Part shown: positions 55,550 through 64,000 of the stretch, one piece after another | Layout: the number at the start of each line of letters is the position of its first letter | How positions within the stretch are numbered: the first letter of the stretch is position 1 | NCBI RefSeq assembly: GCF_002804065.1 | Contig: NZ_CP024955.1 | Location: 930,001 to 994,000 of the forward strand | DNA: 64,000 bases | Direction of reading: 5' to 3' | Source of the DNA: Kyrpidia spormannii | GTDB taxonomy: Bacteria > Bacillota > Bacilli > Kyrpidiales > Kyrpidiaceae | Translations under genes and position numbers: made by a program | The notes under the pieces: model-generated | What the model was told of the DNA's origin: nothing | The model's input: only the letters and a program-made list of their open reading frames with translations | The model's database searches: none

Positions 55550-55839
55550 AGTGGGATTTGCAGTTGTTCGCGACGAAAAAGGGCGTCGGGAGCACCCGAA
55601 ACGGCCGGGACAGTATTTCGAAGCGCTTGGGAGTCAAGCGTCATGACGGGCAGTTTGTCACAGCGGGAAGTATCCTCGTTCGCCAGCGGGGAACGAAGAT
55701 CTACCCCGGAATGAACGTCGGACGGGGTGGAGACGACACCCTGTTTGCCAAAGTGGACGGGCTGGTCAAGTTCGAACGGGCTGGGCGGGATCGCAAGAAA
55801 GTGAGTGTGTACCCAAAAGAAGAAGCGGCTGGAGTTTGA
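55543..55839 (+). CDS. rpmA: 50S ribosomal protein L27 with cleavable N-terminal extension
   Basis: A 98-residue protein. The extension MLKWDLQLF precedes [15 protein letters not shown], the conserved L27 start; cleavage by Prp between Phe and Ala is expected from the Staphylococcus system. The ATG at 55543 follows GGGAGGTGG. A terminator follows about 110 bp downstream. Confidence 0.98.
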   Translation: MLKWDLQLFATKKGVGSTRNGRDSISKRLGVKRHDGQFVTAGSILVRQRGTKIYPGMNVGRGGDDTLFAKVDGLVKFERAGRDRKKVSVYPKEEAAGV

Positions 55840-55946
55840 TCACGCTTTGTGAGTCCTCAGCGGCGGACGGCGCCGCTGACGGATTCCTCGCGCTTCCGAC
55901 GGATGAGAGAAGACTTTCGAGGCCGCGGCAGATCAAAGATATCGAA

Positions 55947-55973
55947 GGCGCTCTTCAGAGCGCTTTTCTTTTT
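55947..55973 (+). terminator. Terminator after rpmA
   Basis: GCGCTCT and AGAGCGC with a two-base apparent loop are followed by TTTTCTTTTT. Confidence 0.82.
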
Positions 55974-56083
55974 GACTTTTTGTCGGGCATTTGATATCTC
56001 GGGTGCCGGGTCGCAGTTCGGGACGACAGGAGATGGGGCTTTCGCGTCGAATCCACACAGAGATGCGAAAAGGAGGGAGGCCG

Positions 56084-58097
<2,014 letters not shown>

Positions 58098-58100
58098 GCC

Positions 58101-58127
58101 GGAAGATCCCACGGGTCCGGATCTTCC
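58101..58127. terminator. Hairpin between convergent obg and namA
   Basis: GGAAGATCC and GGATCTTCC form a 9-bp stem with a nine-base loop. There is no T-run on either side. Confidence 0.5.
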
Positions 58128-58166
58128 GCCTGACTGACCTCGGATTCGCCAAGGGCCTGTCACAGG

Positions 58167-59195
58167 TTAGAGACGGTAGGCTCGTTCGTAGGCTTTTGGA
58201 GTGAGGGGCGAGCCACCCAGCGTTAGACTGGCTTCATTGGCCCAATACGGGTTGCGAAGCATGCCCCGCCCCACGGCGACCAAATCTGCTTTTTCCTCTT
58301 CGATGACCCGATTCGCGAGCCTGGGGTCCTGCAGTTTCCCCACTGCGATAACCGGCACCCCCAGAGCGCGACGGATGGTGTGTGCGTATTCGACCTGGTA
58401 ACCCGGCTCAGCGCCGGGGGTGCCCCCGGATCCGATGGGGCCCTCGCCGCCCGAGGAGACGTGGAACAGGTCCACCCCTGCCTCTCGATATCTTCGGCAG
58501 AATTCCACCGATTGTTCGAGTCCGTATCCCCCGTCTACATATTCCACGGCGGAAATGCGCATAAAGATCGGCATGGATTCCGGCAACACACGTCTTGCCG
58601 CTTCGATCACTTCAACGCCAAAAAGCAGCCGGTCTTGTCCGTACTCGTCCGTCCGGCGGTTGGTCAGCGGCGAGTGAAATTGGTGAATCAAATACCCGTG
58701 GGCGCCGTGGATCTCGATGGCGTCGACCCCGGCTTCGAGAGCCCGGCGGAAGGCCGCTTCGAACTTCGCGACCATCTTGCGGACTTCCTCCGTGGTCAAC
58801 TCCCGAGGCACCTTGTAACGGTCCGAGAAACGAATCGGGGAGGGAGCCACCGGAGTGGGGGCATCCTCCGCTTTTCGACCCGCATGGCCAATCTGGATCG
58901 CGACTTTGCTCCCATAAGCGTGACAGGCGTCGATCACCCGGCGAAAGGCGGGGACCTGATCATCGCTCCACAAACCGAGATCGTAGTCAGTGATCCTGCC
59001 ATCGGGCTCTACGTCGGTCATCTCGATGATGATCAACCCGGCGCCGCCCACCGCCCGGCTTGTGTAGTGGACGAAATGCCAGTCGTTCGGTTTTCCGTCT
59101 TTTGCCGTCACCGAATACTGGCACATGGGAGGCATGACAACCCGGTTGCGAAGGGTGAGGTTCTTAATTGTAAACGGCTCGAATAAGGTAGGCAC
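58167..59195 (-). CDS. namA: NADPH dehydrogenase, Old Yellow Enzyme family (NamA/YqjM)
   Basis: FMN-dependent ene-reductase of 342 residues, the thermophilic-like (YqjM) class. Class markers are Cys25 and Tyr27 in VVMPPMCQYSV, which touch FMN, and HGAHGYLIHQFHSPLTNRRTD-type substrate site with the His pair. MRISAVEYVDGG and VGRGMLRNPYW are also conserved. The GTG start has GGGAGGG six bases upstream. It is the only gene on the minus strand in this half and is flanked by a hairpin shared with obg. It detoxifies electrophilic enones or nitro compounds in relatives; the natural substrate is unknown. Confidence 0.95.
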   Translation of the reverse strand: MPTLFEPFTIKNLTLRNRVVMPPMCQYSVTAKDGKPNDWHFVHYTSRAVGGAGLIIIEMTDVEPDGRITDYDLGLWSDDQVPAFRRVIDACHAYGSKVAIQIGHAGRKAEDAPTPVAPSPIRFSDRYKVPRELTTEEVRKMVAKFEAAFRRALEAGVDAIEIHGAHGYLIHQFHSPLTNRRTDEYGQDRLLFGVEVIEAARRVLPESMPIFMRISAVEYVDGGYGLEQSVEFCRRYREAGVDLFHVSSGGEGPIGSGGTPGAEPGYQVEYAHTIRRALGVPVIAVGKLQDPRLANRVIEEEKADLVAVGRGMLRNPYWANEASLTLGGSPLTPKAYERAYRL

Positions 59196-59239
59196 AGAAT
59201 TCCCTCCCGCTATGTAGGGTCTTGGTGGTTCATGTTTTG

Positions 59240-59268
59240 AGTATACCGCTTCTTGGCAGGAATCGAAA
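59240..59268 (-). promoter_or_regulatory. Possible promoter of namA
   Basis: On the minus strand TATACT (59245-59240) has TTTCGA 17 bp upstream (59268-59263). The -35 is poor. Confidence 0.4.
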
Positions 59269-59451
59269 CGGCCCTCCCGAGCTCGACCGGGCTCCGGGTC
59301 AAACCCCGCCGACAGGCGTGTGGGGGTTCCAGCGTTTCCCCCGACCTGTAGAGATCCGGGAGGATTTTATCCGGTGTGCCCCCAACCTGTGGCGATTCGC
59401 TGTGTTTTCGGGCATTGGCGCGGCCGGCTACCGGAAAAAAGGAATCTTTTG

Positions 59452-59457
59452 TATAAT
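59452..59457 (+). promoter_or_regulatory. Possible -10 for the oxidoreductase gene
   Basis: A perfect TATAAT 26 bp before the start codon; no clear -35 is seen, and the leader would be very short. Confidence 0.4.
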
Positions 59458-59482
59458 CGGGGCGAAAGGAGGTGTCCACGAA

Positions 59483-60619
59483 ATGGCTTCTTTTGGACTC
59501 GTCGGCCCCGGTGCCTTTGGACGATTCGTGTTGTCCGCAGTGGCGCCGATTCCCGATTTGCGTCTCCGATGGGTGAAGAGCCGGGGAGGGGATTCCGCGG
59601 AACAGGCAGTCGCAGAATGGGGGGAGGCGCGGCGGAGTCGGGGCCTTTCTCAAGATCCTGTGCAGAAGATCACAGGGGAAGGGACCGGGTGGCCAGAGGA
59701 ACCGGTGGATGTGGTGGTTGTAGCGACTCCGCCTGACCTGCAACCGGTGTACGCCGAACAGGCTTTGAGGCAGGGAGCGGCTGTGTTCTTGGAGAAACCC
59801 GGAGCTCTGGACCCAAAACGGCTGAAAGAAGTGGCCCTGGTCGCCCGGATGAGAGAGCTCCCGGCGGTGGTGGACTTTGTCATGCGGTACAATCCGTTGG
59901 TCGAGCTTTTGCGCCGGATTGTGGAGGCCGGAAAGATGGGGCTACCCGAGCGCGTTCAGATGGAAAATTGGGCCGGGGGAGGAATGCCCGAACATCATTG
60001 GTTTTGGGATCCGAGGCGTAGCGGGGGCATTTTGGTCGAACACGGGGTTCATTTTTTTGACATGGTGCGCTACATCCTCGGAGGAGAGGTGGTGCCGATT
60101 CACGGCGCGGTGTGGGAAACGGTTCGCCCGGAGGGGTGGAGGGCGGAAGACCGGGTGTTGGCCGTGGTGGAGCACCGCGGGGTGGACCCGCGGTCCGGGC
60201 GGGCCTGGAGGGCACCCGGAAGTTATTACCACGGATTTACCCGACCCGGAAATGGGGAACGAACCCAGACCGGCCTGGTTTTCACAGAGGGCTATGCGCT
60301 GGTTCACGGTTGGATCCCCGAGAAGTTAGAGCTTTGGACGGACCGGGACGATCCGGGTTTGGAATCGGTGATCGGACCGTGGGCGGCCTCGACCGGAGCC
60401 CAGGCGGAAATTGTTCGCCAAGGCCGGGTCTGGCAGGTGAGCTTTCCAGACCGCCAGGTTCTGTATCAACAGGCCATCCGGTCGTGTATGGAGGATCTCC
60501 TCGCCTCTCTTCAGAGCCCCGGTCGCCCTGTTCGGGCGCCTCTGGAGGAAGCGGCCCAGGCTTTGGAGCTCGCGGTGTCATTGACCCGGTTGGCCGACAC
60601 CCGCCACACCGTCGCCTAA
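59483..60619 (+). CDS. Gfo/Idh/MocA-family oxidoreductase
   Basis: NAD(P)-dependent dehydrogenase of 378 residues. The Rossmann start is FGLVGPGAFGRFVLSAV. The EKP motif is seen in VFLEKPGALD, followed by VDFVMRYNPLVELLRRIVE. The C-terminal catalytic section has HHWFWDPRRSGGILVEHGVHFFDMV with His residues at the usual places. The ATG at 59483 lies behind AAAGGAGGTG. The substrate is unknown; it is followed 25 bp later by mannose-6-phosphate isomerase, suggesting a sugar or sugar-derived substrate. The frame extends upstream of the ATG but is unsupported. Confidence 0.9.
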   Translation: MASFGLVGPGAFGRFVLSAVAPIPDLRLRWVKSRGGDSAEQAVAEWGEARRSRGLSQDPVQKITGEGTGWPEEPVDVVVVATPPDLQPVYAEQALRQGAAVFLEKPGALDPKRLKEVALVARMRELPAVVDFVMRYNPLVELLRRIVEAGKMGLPERVQMENWAGGGMPEHHWFWDPRRSGGILVEHGVHFFDMVRYILGGEVVPIHGAVWETVRPEGWRAEDRVLAVVEHRGVDPRSGRAWRAPGSYYHGFTRPGNGERTQTGLVFTEGYALVHGWIPEKLELWTDRDDPGLESVIGPWAASTGAQAEIVRQGRVWQVSFPDRQVLYQQAIRSCMEDLLASLQSPGRPVRAPLEEAAQALELAVSLTRLADTRHTVA

Positions 60620-60644
60620 CGTAGAGATTGCGGAGGGAAGATGG

Positions 60645-61610
60645 ATGAAGGCGTATCCCCTGTCTTTTCGCCCTGTGTTTCAAGAACGGATCTGGGGCGG
60701 ATCGCGGCTGAGGGAGTTCGGATATTCCGGGGCTTCTGACGGAATTGGCGAAGCGTGGGTGATTTCCGACCACGATCATGGACCGACTCCCGTGGCCGAC
60801 GGCCCCTTGGCCGGGAAACGGCTGAGTGAAGTCATGAAGGCTAACCCGGAGTGGTTCGGGCTACCGCCCGGTGCCCGATTCCCCCTTCTTGTCAAGGTGA
60901 TTGACGCCTCCGAAGATCTGTCTGTTCAGGTGCACCCGGACGATCGCTATGCCCGGCCCCGGGGCGATGCGGGGAAAACAGAGGCTTGGTTCGTGCTTTT
61001 TGCCGAGCCCGGGGCATCGATTGTATATGGGCATCGTGCACAGACCCGGGAGGACTTTGAGAAGCGCATGAAAGAAGGAGCTTGGGGCAACCTGCTCGTG
61101 AAGGTCCCGGTTCGAGCGGGAGATTTCTTTTATGTCCCGGCCGGGACTCTTCACGCCATCGGCAGAGGCCTGTTGATCTTGGAAATTCAACAAAGTTCCG
61201 ATACTACCTATCGCGTCTACGACTACGACCGGGTCGGCGCCGACGGCCGAAAAAGGGATTTACACGTGAAAGAAGCGCTGGCGGTTACGAGGTGTCCTTC
61301 TCCGAAACCTCAGCGGCCGGGTTATGCCCGATCGGGGCGAGTTGGCGCCGTTATCGAACACTTGGTGCGCGGGGAAGTTTTTACGATCGATCATTGGCTG
61401 GTCGATGGAGAAGCACGTGTGGACGAATGTGGTGTCTTTCGTTTGATCAGTGTGATTCAAGGGTCAGGGGAGGTGGTGTGGGACCATGGACGGCGGTCCG
61501 TGGCCAAGGGGGATCACCTTCTGCTCCCTGCTGTGTTACACCCCGTTGTTTTATCGGGAAGGTTTGAAGCCTTGTTTTCAGCGCCTGTTATTAGCACTCG
61601 TGCGAAATGA
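60645..61610 (+). CDS. manA: Mannose-6-phosphate isomerase, class I short form
   Basis: Interconverts fructose-6-phosphate and mannose-6-phosphate, feeding GDP-mannose and polysaccharide synthesis. The 321 residues have the zinc site VQVHPDD with GKTEAWFVLF. YVPAGTLHAIG and the conserved EIQQSSDTTYRVYDYDR are also present. The ATG at 60645 follows CGGAGGG. Its last ten codons (APVISTRAK and the stop) are encoded by a long inverted repeat that contains a perfect CIRCE operator. Confidence 0.93.
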   Translation: MKAYPLSFRPVFQERIWGGSRLREFGYSGASDGIGEAWVISDHDHGPTPVADGPLAGKRLSEVMKANPEWFGLPPGARFPLLVKVIDASEDLSVQVHPDDRYARPRGDAGKTEAWFVLFAEPGASIVYGHRAQTREDFEKRMKEGAWGNLLVKVPVRAGDFFYVPAGTLHAIGRGLLILEIQQSSDTTYRVYDYDRVGADGRKRDLHVKEALAVTRCPSPKPQRPGYARSGRVGAVIEHLVRGEVFTIDHWLVDGEARVDECGVFRLISVIQGSGEVVWDHGRRSVAKGDHLLLPAVLHPVVLSGRFEALFSAPVISTRAK

Positions 61611-61626
61611 GTGCTAATAACAGGCG
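61582..61626 (+). promoter_or_regulatory. CIRCE element (HrcA operator) in an 18-bp inverted repeat
   Basis: TTAGCACTC (61591-61599), nine bases, and GAGTGCTAA (61609-61617) match the CIRCE consensus exactly. The pairing continues outward to 18-bp arms, CGCCTGTTA at 61582 and TAACAGGCG up to 61626. CIRCE is the binding site of the heat-shock repressor HrcA, normally before groESL or dnaK operons. Here it covers the manA stop codon and lies 270 bp upstream of a nucleotidyltransferase gene. A poor promoter, TTGAAG-16-TGTTAT, precedes it at 61564-61591. The stem could also act as a manA transcript end, but no T-run follows. Confidence 0.85.
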
Positions 61627-61714
61627 AGAGTGGGCCTTGGCGAGTTTTTCACCGAAATTTGCTCATTCCGGGCATACTTCCGGCTGGACGGTCCTGGCAT
61701 TGAAGTGGATTTTG

Positions 61715-61723
61715 TGTTAAAAT
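61715..61723 (+). promoter_or_regulatory. Extended -10 promoter of the sugar-nucleotide genes
   Basis: TGTTAAAAT fits TGnTAAAAT, 33 bp upstream of the structured leader. No good -35. Confidence 0.45.
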
Positions 61724-61755
61724 CAAACCATATCTTGCTACTATAGGTGGGGATG

Positions 61756-61861
61756 GCCGAAACGAGTTTCATAGGTTCAGTGGTAATCGAAACCTGGCGA
61801 TGAGTACAGTCGAATAGGTCCCAGGGGTATGGTATGTGATATGCTACCTCTTGGTTTCGGC
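61756..61861 (+). ncRNA. Structured leader RNA, possible EAR/epsC element
   Basis: GCCGAAAC (61756-61763) pairs perfectly with GTTTCGGC (61854-61861), and adjacent GAG and CTC extend the helix around a three-base bulge. Inside are further arms, for example AGGTT near 61773 with AACCT near 61791, and GGTA/TACC near 61831-61848. A roughly 105-nt leader closed by a long-range helix ahead of polysaccharide genes recalls the eps-associated RNA (EAR, epsC motif) of Bacillales, an antitermination RNA. I could not verify its consensus, so the class is tentative; the folding itself is clear. Confidence 0.5.
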
Positions 61862-61895
61862 TTCACCCCGGATGACACAGGGAGGTCGAGAGAGA

Positions 61896-62936
61896 GTGAA
61901 AGCACTAGTTTTGGCTGGTGGAAAGGGAACTCGCCTGCGGCCCCTCACGGACAAGTTGCCGAAGCCCATGGTGCCGGTGGCCAACCGCCCGCAACTGGAG
62001 CACCTACTGTTATTGCTTCGTCGCCACGGGATTGACGAGGTCGTGATTACCCTGGGATATTGTGGTCAGGAGATTGAGGATTATTTTGGCGATGGTTCGC
62101 GCTTGGACTTGAGGATTGCTTATGAACGCGAGGAGTCGTTACTGGGCACTGGCGGGGCGATTGTCCAAGCGAAACATCATTTTGACGATTCCTTCCTCGT
62201 CTGCAATGCAGACATTGTCACAGATTTAAACATCTCCGCTTTAGTTCATTTTCACCTTGAGCGCAACGCGCTCGTCACCATTGCCACGACCTGGGTGGAA
62301 GATCCTACGCCATATGGGCTAGTCGAAAGCGACGCGAAGGGAAGAATCCAACGTTTTTTGGAAAAACCATCTCTAGAGGAGGTCACCACGAACTACATAA
62401 ATGCGGGCCTGTACGTTCTGGAACCGGACGCATTGGAGTGGTTTCCTCTTCGGACGCCGCTGTCCATCGAGCGGGAGGTTTTTCCAAAGCTGTTAGAGCG
62501 GGGGAAGGCACTTTACGCCTATAATTCGGACAATTACTGGATTGACATGGGGACGCCTGAGAAGTATATCTTGTTGCACCGCCATTTGCTTTCTCGTACG
62601 GCCGAATTGCCGGGATGTGCGTTTCCCGCCAGCGGGGTGGCGGTGGACAAGACGACCAAGATTTTCGCCGGAGCCCGAGTGATTGGACCGGTGCTGATCG
62701 GTCCGCGGGCCCAGATTCTTCCGGGTGCAACAGTCGGCCCCTTTGCAGTGATTGGCGCGAATACCCATGTGGGTCCCGGGGCAGTGGTGCGGGACAGTGT
62801 TCTGTGGGATGGTGTGCAGGTAGGCGCCGGGGCCGAATTGATCAGTACTGTGGTGGGTCAGGGGACGACCGTTCCGCCATCGGTGCGTTTTGTCCAGCGC
62901 GCGGTGACGGCGGAAACGGTGACCCAGGAACGGTAA
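61896..62936 (+). CDS. Sugar-phosphate nucleotidyltransferase, probable mannose-1-phosphate guanylyltransferase type
   Basis: Makes an NDP-sugar from a sugar-1-phosphate. The N-terminal domain (about 1-235) has KALVLAGGKGTRLRPLTDKL and PKPMVPVANRP. GTGGAIVQAK, FLVCNADIVTD and YWIDMGTPEKY are also conserved. A C-terminal left-handed beta-helix (about 250-340) has hexapeptide repeats such as GPVLIGPRAQILPGATVGPF. This layout fits the GDP-mannose pyrophosphorylase-like group, in line with manA upstream, but glucose-1-phosphate thymidylyl- or uridylyltransferase cannot be excluded. The GTG at 61896 lies nine bases after GGGAGGT; earlier in-frame starts fall in the leader RNA. Confidence 0.85.
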   Translation: MKALVLAGGKGTRLRPLTDKLPKPMVPVANRPQLEHLLLLLRRHGIDEVVITLGYCGQEIEDYFGDGSRLDLRIAYEREESLLGTGGAIVQAKHHFDDSFLVCNADIVTDLNISALVHFHLERNALVTIATTWVEDPTPYGLVESDAKGRIQRFLEKPSLEEVTTNYINAGLYVLEPDALEWFPLRTPLSIEREVFPKLLERGKALYAYNSDNYWIDMGTPEKYILLHRHLLSRTAELPGCAFPASGVAVDKTTKIFAGARVIGPVLIGPRAQILPGATVGPFAVIGANTHVGPGAVVRDSVLWDGVQVGAGAELISTVVGQGTTVPPSVRFVQRAVTAETVTQER

Positions 62937-62958
62937 ATCAAACGGAGGTGACAGCCGT

Positions 62959-64000
62959 ATGAGGAAACACCGCCGTGTGGCCCTCATTGGCACTTACCCG
63001 CCCAGACGTTGCGGCATTGCGTCTTTTACTGCGGACCTCGCAGAAGCGCTATCCCAGGCTGGCACCGATGTGCGCATCGCGGCCATGATCCGCGAGGCCC
63101 AGGGGGAGACGATCCCTCCTGGCGCCACGTGGGCGATCCGCGATGAGCGACCCAGGGACTACGTCCGGGCTGCGGAGGCGATGAGCGCTGCCGGAATCGA
63201 TGTCGTCTGCGTACAACATGAGTACGGGATTTTCGGCGGGGAAGACGGTCGCTATATCCTGCGCCTTTATCAAGAGCTTCGGGTGCCGATCATCACCACG
63301 CTCCACACTGTCTTGAAATCTCCGACCAAGGGACAGAAACGCGTGCTGAGCGAGATCTGTGCCCGGAGTGCTTTTGTGGTGGTCATGGCAGAAAAAGCCC
63401 GGGAACTGCTCCAAGAGGTCTACGGTGTTCCTGAAAGCCGGATCCGACTGATTCGCCACGGCGTGCCGGTTTATCATTCGCCGGTGCCCAGGGAGACCAT
63501 GAAAGCGAAGCTTGGACTGGATGGGCGGCGGGTGATCTCTACCTTTGGTTTGTTAAGCCCCGGAAAGGGTGTTGAAAATGTAATCCAGGCACTTCCCGAG
63601 GTGGTGCGGCGTTATCCCGAGACGACGTACCTCATTCTCGGGGGGACACATCCGGACGTGGTGCGCCGGAGCGGAGAGCGTTACCGACAGTCTTTGGAGG
63701 CCATGGTGGACCGACTGGGAATGGCTGACCACGTTCGTTTCGTGAATCGTTTCCTGGAACGGGAAGAGTTACTCGATTATTTATGGGCCTCGGATCTGTT
63801 CGTGACCCCTTATCCTGGGAAAGAACAGATTTGCAGTGGCACTCTCACCTATGCCGTGGGACTGGGCCGGGCAGTGGTTTCGACACCGTACTGGTACGCC
63901 GAGGAGCTGTTGGGGCAGGGAGCGGGGTCTCTGGTCCCGTTCCGGGACGCTGGGGCCATGGCCCGGGCGATCCTGGAGATGTTCGATCACCCGTTGAAAC
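62959..64000 (+). CDS. Glycosyltransferase family 4 (3' end outside window)
   Basis: Open to the right edge, so at least 347 residues. The ATG at 62959 follows GGAGGTGA and starts MRKHRRVALIGTYPPRRCGI, a donor-loop start typical of GT4 enzymes. IIDVVCVQHEYGIFGG-like VVCVQHEYGIFGGEDG, ITTLHTVLKSP, LIRHGVP and VISTFGLLSPGKGVENVIQA follow. The C-terminal domain has LILGGTHPDVV, and the nucleotide-sugar section includes VTPYPGKEQICSGTLTYAVG, where the conserved E lies. It is in operon with the nucleotidyltransferase gene. Transfer of a mannose or glucose unit in exopolysaccharide synthesis is plausible. Confidence 0.9.
   Translation, partial: MRKHRRVALIGTYPPRRCGIASFTADLAEALSQAGTDVRIAAMIREAQGETIPPGATWAIRDERPRDYVRAAEAMSAAGIDVVCVQHEYGIFGGEDGRYILRLYQELRVPIITTLHTVLKSPTKGQKRVLSEICARSAFVVVMAEKARELLQEVYGVPESRIRLIRHGVPVYHSPVPRETMKAKLGLDGRRVISTFGLLSPGKGVENVIQALPEVVRRYPETTYLILGGTHPDVVRRSGERYRQSLEAMVDRLGMADHVRFVNRFLEREELLDYLWASDLFVTPYPGKEQICSGTLTYAVGLGRAVVSTPYWYAEELLGQGAGSLVPFRDAGAMARAILEMFDHPLK

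Noticed and set aside
61582..61626. Plain rho-independent terminator of manA
   Set aside because: The stem is strong, but no T-run follows and the inner part matches CIRCE exactly including the nine-base spacer.

Overview
The window is a contiguous stretch of chromosome from a GC-rich, endospore-forming member of the Bacillota. The gene order follows the Bacillus subtilis chromosome closely: sdhCAB, gerE, gerM and the XTPase gene; tig, clpP, clpX, lonB, lonA, engB; hemA to hemL, spoVID and coat genes, valS, folC; a SpoIIB-like gene, maf, radC, mreBCD, minCD; spoIVFAB, rplU, prp, rpmA, spo0B, obg. High GC, frequent GTG/TTG starts and strong GGAGG ribosome binding sites suggest an Alicyclobacillaceae-type organism, for example Kyrpidia; that assignment is an inference from memory of the group. 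No insertion sequence, prophage, integron or CRISPR array is visible.

Region by region: positions 1-4.5 kb hold a LytS/LytT-like two-component pair next to acetyl-CoA synthetase and a GPR1/FUN34/YaaH acetate transporter. At 4.6-8.1 kb, aspartokinase lies behind a lysine riboswitch and homoserine O-acetyltransferase behind a SAM-I riboswitch, with a convergent DUF190 gene between them. At 8.3-14.5 kb are succinate dehydrogenase, GerE, a MarR regulator, GerM and an XTP/dITP pyrophosphatase. Two tRNA genes (Gly-TCC, Arg-TCT) lie at 14.6-14.8 kb. Trigger factor, ClpP, ClpX, LonB, LonA and EngB fill 15-23 kb. A tetrapyrrole operon fills 23-32 kb. Spore-coat genes, an unknown membrane protein, ValS, FolC, MurC and PilT fill 32-43 kb. 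Cell-shape, division and sporulation-signalling genes fill 43-58 kb. The last part holds NamA on the minus strand, an oxidoreductase, mannose-6-phosphate isomerase, a nucleotidyltransferase and a truncated glycosyltransferase, probably the start of an exopolysaccharide locus.

The tetrapyrrole operon is the most distinctive part. Besides hemA, hemX, hemC, hemB and hemL it has a Met8/SirC-type gene, a fused cobA-hemD gene and a fused gene resembling siroheme decarboxylase AhbA plus AhbB. Together these could take glutamyl-tRNA to siroheme and on to 12,18-didecarboxysiroheme, the entry to the alternative haem route (or haem d1), rather than only to uroporphyrinogen III as in B. subtilis.

Two regulatory sites near the right end stand out. 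A perfect CIRCE operator (HrcA site) inside an 18-bp inverted repeat overlaps the last codons of the mannose-6-phosphate isomerase gene. A structured leader closed by a long-range helix, possibly the EAR/epsC antitermination RNA, precedes the sugar-nucleotide genes. Candidate sigma-E promoters precede spoVID and spoIVFA, and a sigma-K-like -10 precedes gerE, in line with the known sporulation regulons.
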